Notes: generated from the letters alone by a model not told the origin. A stretch of 64,000 nt of DNA from an uncultured Oscillospiraceae bacterium (GCA_910587255.1 CAJUKT010000048.1:95544-159543), one strand, 5' to 3'; shown: positions 24,802-33,799, counted from the first letter of the stretch. Numbers and translations: made by a program.

Positions 24802-26085
24802 TCACTGCGCGGTCTCAATGATGACGGGGACACCCCGGCAGCTCACCCGGGCGTCCTTCACCTCCACCCTGCCGCCGTCAAACAGGTTCTCGTACCATCC
24901 GTCCGGCACGTCCACCCGCACCAGCGCCTTGCCCCCGCGCACGCTGAACACCCCTGCCAGACGGCGGCCGCCCTTGCGGTGAACGGCATACAGCACATCC
25001 CCGGGCAGGGCCTGCACCGTATACGCGCTGTCCGCCATCAGCGGGTGCTTCTTCAAGGCGCACAGCCGCCGGAACTGCTCTGAACGGTCGGGCCCTGTCC
25101 AGTCCACCGGGTCCTTGTAAAACAGGTTGGGAAGATGGGCGCAGCCCGCCTCCTGCCCGGCGTAGATGAACCCGGTCCCCTTCTGGAAAAAGCTGAAGGC
25201 GGTCCAGTTGAGCAGGGAGGGCCCGTCCGGCACCAAAAAGGCGGCCCTGGCCTGGTCGTGGTTTTCCAGGAAGCGCAGCTTGCTGTAATTGGCGGGATAG
25301 GTCACCTCCTGGCGGTTCACCGCCTCGGCGTAACGCGCCAGGGGAACCGCGCCGTCCAAATAGTCCCGGAACACGGGATAAATGTCATAGTCATAGCAGA
25401 TGTCAAAGGCCTCATAGGTCTGGCAGTCGGACAGGCAGCCAAATCCCTCCGCCCGCAGGGCCGAGATGAAATCCGGGTCTACCGTCTCCGCCAGCCACAG
25501 GCAGCCGGGGCGGACGCTCTCCACCGCCGCCCTGGCCTCCCGCCAGAAGCCCAGCGGCACCAGCGGCGCCACATCGCAGCGGAAGCCGTCCACCATGGAC
25601 GCCCAATATTTCAGCGTCTCAATCTGATAGGCCCACAGCCCGCGGTCCGTATAGTCCAGGTCGATGATATCCGACCAGTCCCCCACCCGGTTGCCGAAGG
25701 AGCCGTCCTCCTTATGGTAAAACCACTCGGGATGCTCCGCCGCCAGTACCGAATCCGGAGAGGTGTGGTTATAAACCACGTCGATGACGCACCGCATACC
25801 CAACCTGTGGGCCTCGTCCACCATGCGGCGAAAGTCGTCCAGCGTGCCGTACTCCGGGTTTACCGCCCGGTAGTCCCGGATGGCGTAGGGACTGCCCAGC
25901 ACGCCCTTACGGGCCTTCTCTCCAATGGGGTGGATGGGCAGCAGCCAAATCACGTCCACCCCCAGCCCCCGGATGCGGGGCAGATCCCGCCGCACCCCCT
26001 CGAAGGTTCCCTCCGTGGTGTGGTTGCGCACAAAAATGGAGTAGATTACCTGATTTCTCCAGGTCCTTTCCGTGTTTTCCGCCAT
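24802..26085 (-). CDS. Alpha-amylase family glycoside hydrolase (GH13)
   Basis: A 427-residue cytoplasmic enzyme without signal peptide. The four GH13 regions are present: DVVYNH (region I), GFRCDVAPL with nucleophile Asp171 (region II), WLAETVD with acid/base Glu200 (region III) and ENHDQAR (region IV). A short beta domain ends the protein. It is shorter than typical amylases, and the fold wording (VIYSIFVRNHTTEGTFEGV) resembles small maltodextrin- or sucrose-active enzymes; substrate not predictable. ATG 26085 follows GGAGG by 9 bases. It stands alone with its own promoter. Confidence 0.88.
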   Translation of the reverse strand: MAENTERTWRNQVIYSIFVRNHTTEGTFEGVRRDLPRIRGLGVDVIWLLPIHPIGEKARKGVLGSPYAIRDYRAVNPEYGTLDDFRRMVDEAHRLGMRCVIDVVYNHTSPDSVLAAEHPEWFYHKEDGSFGNRVGDWSDIIDLDYTDRGLWAYQIETLKYWASMVDGFRCDVAPLVPLGFWREARAAVESVRPGCLWLAETVDPDFISALRAEGFGCLSDCQTYEAFDICYDYDIYPVFRDYLDGAVPLARYAEAVNRQEVTYPANYSKLRFLENHDQARAAFLVPDGPSLLNWTAFSFFQKGTGFIYAGQEAGCAHLPNLFYKDPVDWTGPDRSEQFRRLCALKKHPLMADSAYTVQALPGDVLYAVHRKGGRRLAGVFSVRGGKALVRVDVPDGWYENLFDGGRVEVKDARVSCRGVPVIIETAQ

Positions 26086-26169
26086 GGTGCGTTCCTCCTG
26101 CACAATGTAATCTCCCGCCGGGCGGAGCGGGCAGAAGCCCCGTCCCTTTCCCGGCGCTTTGCGCCGTCT

Positions 26170-26198
26170 ATTATGCCAGATCGGAGGGGCCGCGTCAA
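26170..26198 (-). promoter_or_regulatory. Promoter of the GH13 gene
   Basis: On the minus strand TTGACG, a 17-base spacer and CATAAT, about 85 bases before the start. Confidence 0.65.
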
Positions 26199-26274
26199 CT
26201 CTGAAAGTTTTCTATGATTCCCAGTGTGCGTTAAAGGGACAAGTGCCCCGCATCTGCTCCCTTCACGGATGGAA

Positions 26275-26303
26275 TTGATTTCCCCTCCAAAACATGATAA
26301 AAT
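26275..26303 (+). promoter_or_regulatory. Promoter of the nucleotidyltransferase operon
   Basis: TTGATT, 17-base spacer, TAAAAT, 38 bases before the ATG at 26341. Confidence 0.65.
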
Positions 26304-26340
26304 CGTAGAGCATTTATGAACTGGAAAGGACGCGGGCGAT

Positions 26341-27120
26341 ATGATAGACAGACTGTTTAACGAGCTGTGCGCACTGGACGAGGTGGAAGCCCTTGCCCTG
26401 GGCGGCTCCCGTGCCGGGGCGCATTATGACCAGGCCTCCGACTATGACGTGTATCTCTATTGCCAAAGGCCGGTCCCGGAAGAAACGCGCAGGGCCATCC
26501 TGTCCCGGTATTGCTCCGTGATGGAAATTGGCAACCACTTCTGGGAGTACGAGGACAACTGCCGGCTCAGCAATGGGACCGACATAGATATCCTCTATCG
26601 AGATCTGGATGCGTTCACCGCCGATGTGGCGCAGGTGGTGGAGCGGTTTCAGGCCCGCAGCGCCTACACCACCTGTATGTGGCACAACCTGCTCACCTGT
26701 AAGGCTGTGTATGACCGGGACGGCCGTCTGGCCCAGGCAAAGGAACGCTTTTCCGTCCCCTATCCCCGCCAGCTGAAGGAGAATATCCTGGCCCGGGGCT
26801 GGAAGCTGCTCCACAGCGCCATGCCCGCCTATGACGCGCAGCTTATCAAGGCGGCGAAGCGGGGGGATTTGGTGAGCGTCAACCATCGGACGGCGGGGTT
26901 TTTGGAGACCTATTTTGACGTTCTGTTCGCGCTGAACGAGACAACCCACCCAGGTGAGAAGCGGCTGGTCCAGCTCTGCCGGGAGCGGTGCGCCCTGCTG
27001 CCTAATCACTTTGAGGAGAATTTGGAGAAGCTGTTTCGAGATCTGTACCATGCGCCGCAGCAGGTGGCGGAGGATATCCAGGCAATCGTTTCGGAGCTGG
27101 AAAAGATTTTCCAACCGTGA
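26341..27120 (+). CDS. Nucleotidyltransferase-fold protein (DUF4037-like)
   Basis: A 259-residue protein. The N-terminus has the minimal nucleotidyltransferase signature GGSRAGAHYDQASDYDVYLY (GGS followed by DxD), with a third acidic residue expected at TDIDIL (residues 81-86). The second half is helical, as in DUF4037/aminoglycoside nucleotidyltransferase-like proteins. It may adenylylate a small molecule or act as a resistance-type enzyme; there is no direct evidence. AAAGGA precedes the start. DUF2200 follows after 28 bases. Confidence 0.7.
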   Translation: MIDRLFNELCALDEVEALALGGSRAGAHYDQASDYDVYLYCQRPVPEETRRAILSRYCSVMEIGNHFWEYEDNCRLSNGTDIDILYRDLDAFTADVAQVVERFQARSAYTTCMWHNLLTCKAVYDRDGRLAQAKERFSVPYPRQLKENILARGWKLLHSAMPAYDAQLIKAAKRGDLVSVNHRTAGFLETYFDVLFALNETTHPGEKRLVQLCRERCALLPNHFEENLEKLFRDLYHAPQQVAEDIQAIVSELEKIFQP

Positions 27121-27148
27121 CCGGCCGGGAGAGAGGGGAAGTGTGGCT

Positions 27149-27517
27149 ATGATGGCAGAACCGAAGGTATTTCAGATGAGCTTTGCGAAAGTTTACGGCC
27201 TACTGGTGAGCAAGGCCGAGAAGAAGGGCCGCACCCGGGCCGAGGTGGATACCGCAGCCCGCTGGCTGACCGGCTACACCCAGCCGGAGCTGGACAGCCT
27301 GCTGGAATCGGCTGCCACCTATGGGGACTTCTTCCGTCAGGCTCCCCGCCCTAACCCGGACCGGGCATTGATCCGCGGTGTGGTATGCGGCGTCCGGGTG
27401 GAGGAGGTGGCCGACCCGCTGATGCGGGAGGCCCGTTATCTGGACAAGCTGGTGGATGAGCTGGCCAAGGGGAAGCCACTGGAGAAGGTGCTTCGGGCGC
27501 CAAAAGAGGACCAATGA
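27149..27517 (+). CDS. DUF2200 family protein
   Basis: A 122-residue protein matching DUF2200 over its full length: KVFQMSFAKVYGLLVSKAEKKGRTRAEVD, then WLTGYTQPELDSLLES and YGDFFRQAPRPNPDRALIRGVVCGVRVEEVADPLMREARYLDKLVDELAKGKPLEKVLR. GGGGAA lies 8 bases before ATG 27149. Function unknown. Probably cotranscribed with the preceding nucleotidyltransferase-like gene. Confidence 0.85.
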   Translation: MMAEPKVFQMSFAKVYGLLVSKAEKKGRTRAEVDTAARWLTGYTQPELDSLLESAATYGDFFRQAPRPNPDRALIRGVVCGVRVEEVADPLMREARYLDKLVDELAKGKPLEKVLRAPKEDQ

Positions 27518-27625
27518 TGAACTGTTTGCGCCGAAAGAATGTGCGGCCAGCTATGCCGCCGGCATTGCCAGGTCTTTGGCGCTTTGCCAGGGCTGGAGCC
27601 GAAAAAAACAAATGAGGTGACTGTT

Positions 27626-28789
27626 ATGCGGATGCGAAAAAAGAAAAATCTGTCCTCCCGGATGGATGCCTGCGGGGCGCTGCTGGTGCAAGACCCTGCG
27701 GCGGAAAAGGGGCGCTGGCGCGCACGCAAGCCGGACGCCGTCCGCCTGCGCCTGGAGCTGGGCTGCGGCAAGGGCCGCTTCACCGCCGAAACCGCCGCCG
27801 CCCATCCATCGGACCTGTACGTGGCGGTAGAGCGGGTGCCCGATGCCATGGTCATCGCCATGGAGCGCTGCCAGGCGCTTGGCCTTACCAACGTGTTCTT
27901 CATCGACGGGGATGCCGCCGCGCTGGAACAGTATTTCGCCCCCGGCGAGGTGGATCTTATTTATATCAACTTCTGCGATCCCTGGCCGTCGGTGAAGCAC
28001 TCCCGCCGGCGCCTCACCCACGAGGGCTTTCTGCGGGGCTACCGCCGGGTGCTCCGGGAGGGCGGGCAGGTCCATTTTAAAACCGATAACCGCGCCCTGT
28101 TTGAGTGGTCGCTGTTCCAGTTCCCCAAGGCGGGCTTTACACTGTCCGAGGTAACCCGCAATCTCCATGAGCAAGGCGTTCAGGGCGTCATGACCGACTA
28201 TGAGGAGAAATTCCACGCCCTGGGCACCCCCATCAACCGCTGCGTGGGTTCCATGGGGCCGCTGCCCGATGTGCCGCTGTCCGATGGTCTGGCCCGGCGT
28301 CTGCCCGGTTGGGAGCTCCGCCCCGTCACCGGGGCCAGCGTGGATGCCGTTCTGGCCCTGCTGCAAAGCGACCCGGCCTATTTTGACCTGGAGCGCCGCC
28401 AGCCCACCGCCCAATCCCTGCGGGATGACATCGCCCTGCTCCCGCCCCGCTGTGTGCCGGAGCAGAAGCGCTACCTCGCCCTGTGGAAGGATGGAGCACC
28501 CCAGGCAGTGCTGGACCTGGTGGAGGGCTACCCCCGGGAACGCACTCTGTATGTGGGCTTTTTCTTCCTCTCCCCGGCCCTTAGACGGCAGGGCACGGGC
28601 CGGGAAATTATGGACGCGGTGCTCCAGTCGGCGGGGGACGCCGGGATGGACAGCGCTCGGCTGGCCTGTCTGCTGAACAATGCCGCAGGCCACGCCTTCT
28701 GGCGCTCCCTGGGCTTTGGCGACCTGCGCCGGAGCGAAACCATTGGGGACCACTCCAGCCCCGTGTGGATTATGGAGCGGCTGGTATAA
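27626..28789 (+). CDS. trmB: TrmB tRNA (guanine46-N7)-methyltransferase fused to a GNAT acetyltransferase
   Basis: A 387-residue two-domain protein. Residues 1-220 are TrmB: SAM motif ELGCGKGRF, AVERVPDAMV, and the catalytic block NFCDPWPSVKHSRRRLTHEGFL, with the tRNA-binding HFKTDNRALFEWS. Residues 230-387 are a GNAT domain: LRPVTGASVDAVLALL at its start and acetyl-CoA loop RRQGTGREIM, then NNAAGHAFWRSLGF. The reading frame is continuous with no internal start or ribosome site evident, so it appears to be a real fusion. TrmB methylates G46 of tRNA; the acetylation target is unknown. GAGGTGA precedes ATG 27626. Confidence 0.9.
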   Translation: MRMRKKKNLSSRMDACGALLVQDPAAEKGRWRARKPDAVRLRLELGCGKGRFTAETAAAHPSDLYVAVERVPDAMVIAMERCQALGLTNVFFIDGDAAALEQYFAPGEVDLIYINFCDPWPSVKHSRRRLTHEGFLRGYRRVLREGGQVHFKTDNRALFEWSLFQFPKAGFTLSEVTRNLHEQGVQGVMTDYEEKFHALGTPINRCVGSMGPLPDVPLSDGLARRLPGWELRPVTGASVDAVLALLQSDPAYFDLERRQPTAQSLRDDIALLPPRCVPEQKRYLALWKDGAPQAVLDLVEGYPRERTLYVGFFFLSPALRRQGTGREIMDAVLQSAGDAGMDSARLACLLNNAAGHAFWRSLGFGDLRRSETIGDHSSPVWIMERLV

Positions 28790-28791
28790 CC

Positions 28792-28829
28792 GGCAGACCC
28801 GCCCAGGCCGCCGCCCGGACGGGTCTGCC
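28792..28829 (+). terminator. Hairpin after trmB-GNAT
   Basis: A 10-bp stem GGCAGACCCG and mirror, four bases after the stop, followed only by CGCGTTT; a weak terminator. Confidence 0.55.
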
Positions 28830-28901
28830 CGCGTTTGGCTCCCAAGGATGATCGCAAATCTTTGCGGATTTTGTGCCAAGCCATCGGCGGATTGACGCAA
28901 A

Positions 28902-28943
28902 AAAAGCCTCTGCCCCGGCCAAGCGGCCCGGACAGAGGCTTTT
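28902..28943. terminator. Bidirectional terminator between trmB-GNAT and hemolysin III gene
   Basis: Outer arms AAAAGCCTCTG/CAGAGGCTTTT with inner CGGCC/GGCC pairing. Seven T on the minus strand fit the end of the hemolysin III gene; TTTT on the plus strand can end the trmB transcript. Confidence 0.85.
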
Positions 28944-28966
28944 CTGATGCACTTCTCGCAAGAACT

Positions 28967-29692
28967 CTACAGCGGCAGCAGCACCCCGTACATCATCACA
29001 AAATGGGCGATGGAACCCAGCAGAATGAACACGTGGAATACCTCATGGCAGCCAAACCGGGGGTTATCCTGTCCCGGCCATTTCAGCGCATACAGCACGC
29101 CGCCCACAGTGTACAGCACACCGCCCGCCAGCAGCCAGGCAATCCCCCGGGGGCCGATGGCCTGCCACAGGGGGTAGAGCGCGAACACCGCCACCCACCC
29201 CATGGCGATATAGACGGTGGAGGTCACCGCCCGGGGGCAGTTGATCCAGGTGAGGCTCATCACCAGTCCGGCAATCGCCAGCGCCCAGATGATGCCGAAC
29301 AGCGTCCATCCCCACGCTCCCCGCAGCGCGGTGAGGCACACCGGCGTGTACGACCCGGCGATGAGGAAATAGATGGAGGCATGATCCAGCTTGCGCAGGG
29401 CCACCCGGCCCTTCACTGTGGTGTTGACACAGTGGTACAGCGTAGACGCGGTGTAAAGCGCCGTCATGGACAGCCCATAGATGGCGAAAGACACGATCTT
29501 CCACACATCTCCGGCCCAGGCTGCCGCCGTCACCAGCACCGCCGTAGCCGCCACGCCCAGCACCGCCCCAATCCCATGGGTGATGGCCGACCAGGGCCGC
29601 AGGCCGTCGTAGGGGTCCCGTCCCTTCTCCACCGGGCGGGCCCGGCGGCGGGGGACGCTCTCAAAGGGGTCCCGATATAGTACCTGTTCCAT
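28967..29692 (-). CDS. Hemolysin III / PAQR family membrane protein
   Basis: A 241-residue protein with seven likely helices. The conserved metal-site motifs of the adiponectin-receptor/hemolysin III family are visible: SxxxH in STLYHC, the second block LDHASIYFLIAGSYTP, and HxxxH in HEVFHVFILLGSIAH. The N-terminal 30 residues are hydrophilic and basic. The family acts in the membrane, with lipid-hydrolase or homeostasis roles proposed; its own function here is unknown. It has its own promoter, divergent from hemW. Confidence 0.88.
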   Translation of the reverse strand: MEQVLYRDPFESVPRRRARPVEKGRDPYDGLRPWSAITHGIGAVLGVAATAVLVTAAAWAGDVWKIVSFAIYGLSMTALYTASTLYHCVNTTVKGRVALRKLDHASIYFLIAGSYTPVCLTALRGAWGWTLFGIIWALAIAGLVMSLTWINCPRAVTSTVYIAMGWVAVFALYPLWQAIGPRGIAWLLAGGVLYTVGGVLYALKWPGQDNPRFGCHEVFHVFILLGSIAHFVMMYGVLLPL

Positions 29693-29717
29693 AGGAACAC
29701 CACCTTTCTTATCTCTT

Positions 29718-29746
29718 AGTATAATACGAATCTCCCGCTACGTCAA
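29718..29746 (-). promoter_or_regulatory. Promoter of the hemolysin III gene
   Basis: On the minus strand TTGACG, a 17-base spacer and TATACT, about 25 bases before the start codon. Confidence 0.8.
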
Positions 29747-29759
29747 GTCAAAAATTACG

Positions 29760-29784
29760 AAATATAATTATCGAAATTATATTT
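29760..29784. promoter_or_regulatory. Perfect 10-bp-arm palindrome between divergent promoters
   Basis: AAATATAATT, five bases ATCGA, then AATTATATTT. It lies upstream of both the hemolysin III and hemW promoters. It has the shape of a binding site for a dimeric regulator. Confidence 0.55.
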
Positions 29785-29824
29785 ACAGGAAATACCTTAT
29801 TCGTCCCATCAAACACATGGGGGA

Positions 29825-29853
29825 TTGAATATTCGGGAAAAACGGAGTATAAT
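29825..29853 (+). promoter_or_regulatory. Promoter of hemW
   Basis: TTGAAT, a 17-base spacer and a perfect TATAAT, 50 bases before the start codon. Confidence 0.8.
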
Positions 29854-29903
29854 ACTGCTATACCAAGCCGATTGCCGCCGCGCCGGCTTTGAGGGGGACG
29901 ACC

Positions 29904-31133
29904 ATGGAAAACTCGTTGGGCCTGTATGTGCACATCCCGTTCTGCCGGAGCAAGTGCGACTACTGCGACTTCTATTCCCTGGCGGGCCAGGATGATCGAA
30001 TGGACGGCTACCAGCGCGCGCTGCTCCAACAGATTCTGGACACCGCCCCCCGCACCAAAAAGCAGGTGGTGAACAGCGTCTACATCGGCGGCGGCACCCC
30101 CACCTGGTACGGCGAAAAACGGCTTCTGGAGCTGATATCCGCACTGAAAAAGCGGTTCAACCTTTCCAAGGATGTGGAATTCACGCTGGAGGCCAACCCG
30201 GACAGCGTTGACGAGAAAATGCTCCGCCGCCTGCGCCGGGCGGGGGTGAACCGGCTGTCCATGGGGATGCAGTCCGCCTGTGACCGGGAGCTGGCCGCCG
30301 TCCACCGCCCCCACACCTTCAAGCAGGTGGAGCAGGCCGTCAAGGCCGCCCGAAACGCCAAAATCAAAAATCTGAACCTGGACCTCATCTACGGACTGCC
30401 CGGCCAGACGGAGGAGAGCTGGCGCGCCTCGGTGGAGGCGGCCCTGGCTCTGGAGCCGGAGCACCTGTCCTGCTACGGCCTCACCGTGGAGGAGGGCACC
30501 CCCCTGGCCCGCCGTGTGGCGGAGGGCGAGTCTCTGCCCAGCGACGACGAGCAGGCCGGACGCTACCTCTGGACGGTGGCCCGCCTGGCCCAGGCGGGAC
30601 TGGAGCAGTATGAGGTGTCCAATTTTTCCCGCACGGGCTACCAGTCCCGGCACAACCTGAAATACTGGATGGGCCGGCCCTATGTGGGGCTGGGCGCGGC
30701 GGCCCACTCCGACTTCGGCGGCTGCCGGTACTCCTTTGTGAAGGATTTAGAGGGTTACATCCGGGGCGTGCTGGGGGACGGCAAGCTGCTGGACGACATG
30801 GACGAAATCCCCCGCCGGGAACGGGGCAGCGAATACCTCATGCTCCGCCTGCGCACCACCCACGGCATTGAGGAGTGGGAGTACCGCCGGGAGTACTACA
30901 TGAACTTCGACCCCCTGGCGGCCAAGCTGTCGGAATACGAACAAAGGGGCTGGGCCGTCCAGACAGGCCGCCGCTGGCATTTTACCCCGGAGGGCTTTCT
31001 ATTATCCAACCGTCTCATCGGCGAACTGATGGAATTGCAGGAGGTAGAAACCCTGGAGGGCACTTTGGAAAAAATCCGGGGAGGCCGTCTTCCCGGGCGC
31101 GAATCGCAGCCGTCTGCGCCCCACAAGGCATAA
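29904..31133 (+). CDS. hemW: Radical SAM heme chaperone HemW (coproporphyrinogen III oxidase-like)
   Basis: A 409-residue radical SAM protein. The 4Fe-4S motif is Cys14, Cys18, Cys21 in HIPFCRSKCDYCDF; the SAM-binding GGGTP block is at VYIGGGTPTW. Other family blocks are EANPDSVDEKML, NRLSMGMQS, DLIYGLPGQT, EVSNFSR and the C-terminal HemW domain ending EGFLLSNRLIGEL. The CxxxCxxC followed by Asp-Phe and the lack of the HemN-specific N-terminus point to HemW, which hands heme to target proteins. ATG 29904 is the best start; an upstream in-frame ATG-like start at 29889 has no ribosome site. Confidence 0.92.
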   Translation: MENSLGLYVHIPFCRSKCDYCDFYSLAGQDDRMDGYQRALLQQILDTAPRTKKQVVNSVYIGGGTPTWYGEKRLLELISALKKRFNLSKDVEFTLEANPDSVDEKMLRRLRRAGVNRLSMGMQSACDRELAAVHRPHTFKQVEQAVKAARNAKIKNLNLDLIYGLPGQTEESWRASVEAALALEPEHLSCYGLTVEEGTPLARRVAEGESLPSDDEQAGRYLWTVARLAQAGLEQYEVSNFSRTGYQSRHNLKYWMGRPYVGLGAAAHSDFGGCRYSFVKDLEGYIRGVLGDGKLLDDMDEIPRRERGSEYLMLRLRTTHGIEEWEYRREYYMNFDPLAAKLSEYEQRGWAVQTGRRWHFTPEGFLLSNRLIGELMELQEVETLEGTLEKIRGGRLPGRESQPSAPHKA

Positions 31134-31136
31134 AAG

Positions 31137-31179
31137 GGCCGCCCGCTTATCAAACCGATAAGCGGGCGGCCTCTTTTTT
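31137..31179. terminator. Terminator of hemW
   Basis: A 15-bp perfect stem (GGCCGCCCGCTTATC and mirror) with loop AAACC and a TCTTTTTT tail, four bases after the stop. It separates hemW from the converging DUF5655 gene. Confidence 0.95.
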
Positions 31180-31193
31180 GTCAACGGCAGTTT

Positions 31194-31583
31194 TTACTTG
31201 AGCAGCGCGAAATCATGGGCCTCCCGGAGCCAGTCCATCAGTTCCCCGTCCAGCTCCGCCTCCCCCGCCACCGTTACATGGTGGGTCCAGCGGTTGGGAT
31301 AGGGCTCCACAGCCACAGCAATGCGGGGGGACTCCACCCGGCGGGCCAGCCCAAAGGTGAGCAGCAGGCACCGCTCCGGCCAGCCCTTCCGCCGCCGGGG
31401 CAGCGAGGCAGCGGCGTACAGGCGCCGGTCATAAAAGCTGATCTGTGTCTTTTGCACCTTGACCCGGCTGTCGGGAAAGGCCGCATCCAACCGCCGGAAC
31501 AGCGCTTGGTACACCGCCAGCTCCGCCGGCCTCCCCTCAAAAAAGGCCTGCACGTCCGTCTCATAGTATTCCGGCGTCTTCAC
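31194..31583 (-). CDS. DUF5655-like protein
   Basis: A 129-residue soluble protein. The layout resembles DUF5655: an N-terminal VQAFFEGRPAELAVYQALFRRL, then KVQKTQISFYDRR, a middle beta part LLLTFGLARRVESPRIAVAVEPYPNRWTHHV and a C-terminal LDGELMDWLREAHDFAL. The assignment is from recall. It follows the GH112 phosphorylase gene after 12 bases on the same strand, so it belongs to that operon. Function unknown. Confidence 0.65.
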   Translation of the reverse strand: MKTPEYYETDVQAFFEGRPAELAVYQALFRRLDAAFPDSRVKVQKTQISFYDRRLYAAASLPRRRKGWPERCLLLTFGLARRVESPRIAVAVEPYPNRWTHHVTVAGEAELDGELMDWLREAHDFALLK

Positions 31584-31595
31584 AGGCGTCTCCCC

Positions 31596-33779
31596 TTACG
31601 GCTGACGCCCGGTGTCAAACCATTTGATCTCGTTGGCCGCCAAATCCAGCCGCTTCCCCTCTCCCCCGTCTGTCCAGATGGTGGTGGACTGGGGCTCATA
31701 GGTGTTGTTGACCACGCAGAACTTGCCGTTTGCCACAAAGGCGTGTACCTCCACATTCACGTTTGAGGAGAACCAGCGGTGAAGCTCCCCCTCCCCGTGG
31801 GCCGCCCACAGAATGGCCCGGTAGAGCAGACGGCTGTTTTCAAAGCTGTAGGGCAGGCCGGAGATATAGACGCCACGGCCCGCGCCGTACTCGTTCACCG
31901 CAAGATGGACCTCCCGGTCCCGCTGCAGGAGCACCTGTGCGCCCTCCAGGGCGTACACATCCCGGGCTCCATGGCCGAAGTCGGCCTGCCCGGCGCAGTC
32001 GGCCAGGATAAAGTGATCCGGGTGCTCCTCCCAGTTATACTTGTCGTAGCCCAGGGTTAGCCCGGTCTCCTTCTCCACCCCCAGCACGTTGGCCAGCTGG
32101 AGATAGCGCCCCTGGTACTGATGGCCGGAGGGCTCGCCCACGCCGATGACGCCGCCGCCGCGGTGGACAAACCGCTTCACCGCCGCAGACACCGCCGGGT
32201 CCTCCCAGACCGCGCCGCCGGTGTGGGCAGTATCGCCGCCGCCCACATTGATGAGCACATCCACCCCGTCCAATCCATGGGGGTCGGCCTTTATATCGTC
32301 AAAGCTAAGGAATTTCACCTCAAAGGGCGCGCCGGACAGGGCCTCGATCACCCCGGCGTAGGCGTAATTCTGCTTTTGATACAGGGCGTGGTGGACCATG
32401 TGGCACCCCCAGGACCGGGCCCGGCCCCAGGCGTTGAGCACCCCCACCGTTTTGACGCAGTATGGGGTAGTCCCCTTGATGTTGGCGTACAGCTCCCTGA
32501 ACTCGCCGCATACCGACTCCACGTAGTCCAAAAACTCCGGGAATTGGCAGGCCAGCTTCAGATAGCCGCCGTAGCCGATGCGGTCGATGGGCTTGCGGAG
32601 GATGGCCCGCCGGGCGGTGACCCAGTTCTCCTTGGCCTCCCGCACCGGGTCGCCCCCCTCGTGGAAGGTGTCCGGGAAGAAATAGGGCAGGAACCGGCCC
32701 TCGGTGTATTTCACGCCGGGTATGTCGGAAATGAGCCGCAGGGTGGCCCCATTGCCCACCGATCCCACCACCGCATCCAGGCCAATGCCCTTGAACTCGT
32801 CCATATAGGGCTCGGTGCCGATGAAGTGGTCGCCCAGGAACATCATGGCCTCCCGGCCCAGCTCGTGGGTGATGTCCACCATCTCCTTGGCCAGGGCGGC
32901 CACCTCCCGGCGCTGGAAGGCCATAAAATCCTTAAACTCCTTGGAGGGGGTGCGGTACTGGTTGTTGTAGTACCCCTGGTCGATGATGAACTCAGGGCGG
33001 AATTTATAGCCCGCCTCTTTTTCAAAGTGCTCCAAAATGTAGGGGGATACGGAGGCCGAGTAGCCGTACCAGTCCACATATTTCTCCCGCTTCAGCTCAT
33101 CGAAAATCAGGGTGAACTGGTGGAAGAAGGTGGTGTAGCGGATCACATCCACGTAGGGGTGGTCCGCGATGAACTTGCGCAGCCGTTCCATGGTGAATTT
33201 GTGGGTCTTGGGCTGGCGCACATCGAAGGTGATCTGGTGCTCAAAGTCGGTCCAGCCATTGGTAACCGCGTTATACATGTGCACGGGGTCCCAGATGATA
33301 TAGGCCAGGAAGCTCACCGTATAGTCGTGGAACTCCTCGGGGGCATCCACCACCACACAGCCCGTCCCCTCCTCATAGCGCCACGCCGACGGCGGCAGGG
33401 GCCGGCCTGTGGTGCGGTCCACCACCTCCCACCAGCGCTTGATATCGTCCCGGGTGTTCACCTGCAGCAGCTCGCGGGAGATCCCCTTCATCAGCGGAAT
33501 GGACAGCGCACCGCCCACAGCGGTGTGGAATCCTGTGGTGATGTAGCACTGCTGCACCTCATCCGGGTTGGCCTTCGCCCAGGCGTTGTCCTTCCGGGTG
33601 GTGTAGTAGGTGGAGTAAACCTTGGCGTCCACCCCTTTCAGGGCCTCCGGGTAATCGGTGCCGTCGCAGTCCCGGATGGCGTCCGCCCCCCAGCGCTTGA
33701 GAAGCTCCAGGGTCTCGGGTACCACGTCCACATCGGTGGGAATGGTAACCCGGCCGAATTTCTGTTGTTCTTCGCTCAT
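31596..33779 (-). CDS. lnpA: 1,3-beta-galactosyl-N-acetylhexosamine phosphorylase (GH112)
   Basis: A 727-residue cytoplasmic enzyme that phosphorolyses galacto-N-biose or lacto-N-biose to galactose 1-phosphate and GalNAc/GlcNAc. It matches the GH112 family along its length (GRVTIPTDVDVVPET at the N-terminus, DGTDYPEAL, RKDNAWAKANPDEVQQCYI). The general acid should be Asp317 in MFLGDHFIGTEPY, equivalent to Asp313 of the Bifidobacterium enzyme. A glutamine-amidotransferase-like domain and a C-terminal beta domain follow. It sits after the sugar ABC transporter genes and is the metabolic centre of the locus. GGAGG precedes ATG 33779. Confidence 0.93.
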   Translation of the reverse strand: MSEEQQKFGRVTIPTDVDVVPETLELLKRWGADAIRDCDGTDYPEALKGVDAKVYSTYYTTRKDNAWAKANPDEVQQCYITTGFHTAVGGALSIPLMKGISRELLQVNTRDDIKRWWEVVDRTTGRPLPPSAWRYEEGTGCVVVDAPEEFHDYTVSFLAYIIWDPVHMYNAVTNGWTDFEHQITFDVRQPKTHKFTMERLRKFIADHPYVDVIRYTTFFHQFTLIFDELKREKYVDWYGYSASVSPYILEHFEKEAGYKFRPEFIIDQGYYNNQYRTPSKEFKDFMAFQRREVAALAKEMVDITHELGREAMMFLGDHFIGTEPYMDEFKGIGLDAVVGSVGNGATLRLISDIPGVKYTEGRFLPYFFPDTFHEGGDPVREAKENWVTARRAILRKPIDRIGYGGYLKLACQFPEFLDYVESVCGEFRELYANIKGTTPYCVKTVGVLNAWGRARSWGCHMVHHALYQKQNYAYAGVIEALSGAPFEVKFLSFDDIKADPHGLDGVDVLINVGGGDTAHTGGAVWEDPAVSAAVKRFVHRGGGVIGVGEPSGHQYQGRYLQLANVLGVEKETGLTLGYDKYNWEEHPDHFILADCAGQADFGHGARDVYALEGAQVLLQRDREVHLAVNEYGAGRGVYISGLPYSFENSRLLYRAILWAAHGEGELHRWFSSNVNVEVHAFVANGKFCVVNNTYEPQSTTIWTDGGEGKRLDLAANEIKWFDTGRQP

Positions 33780-33799
33780 TGATTCCTCCAGACTGGGGG

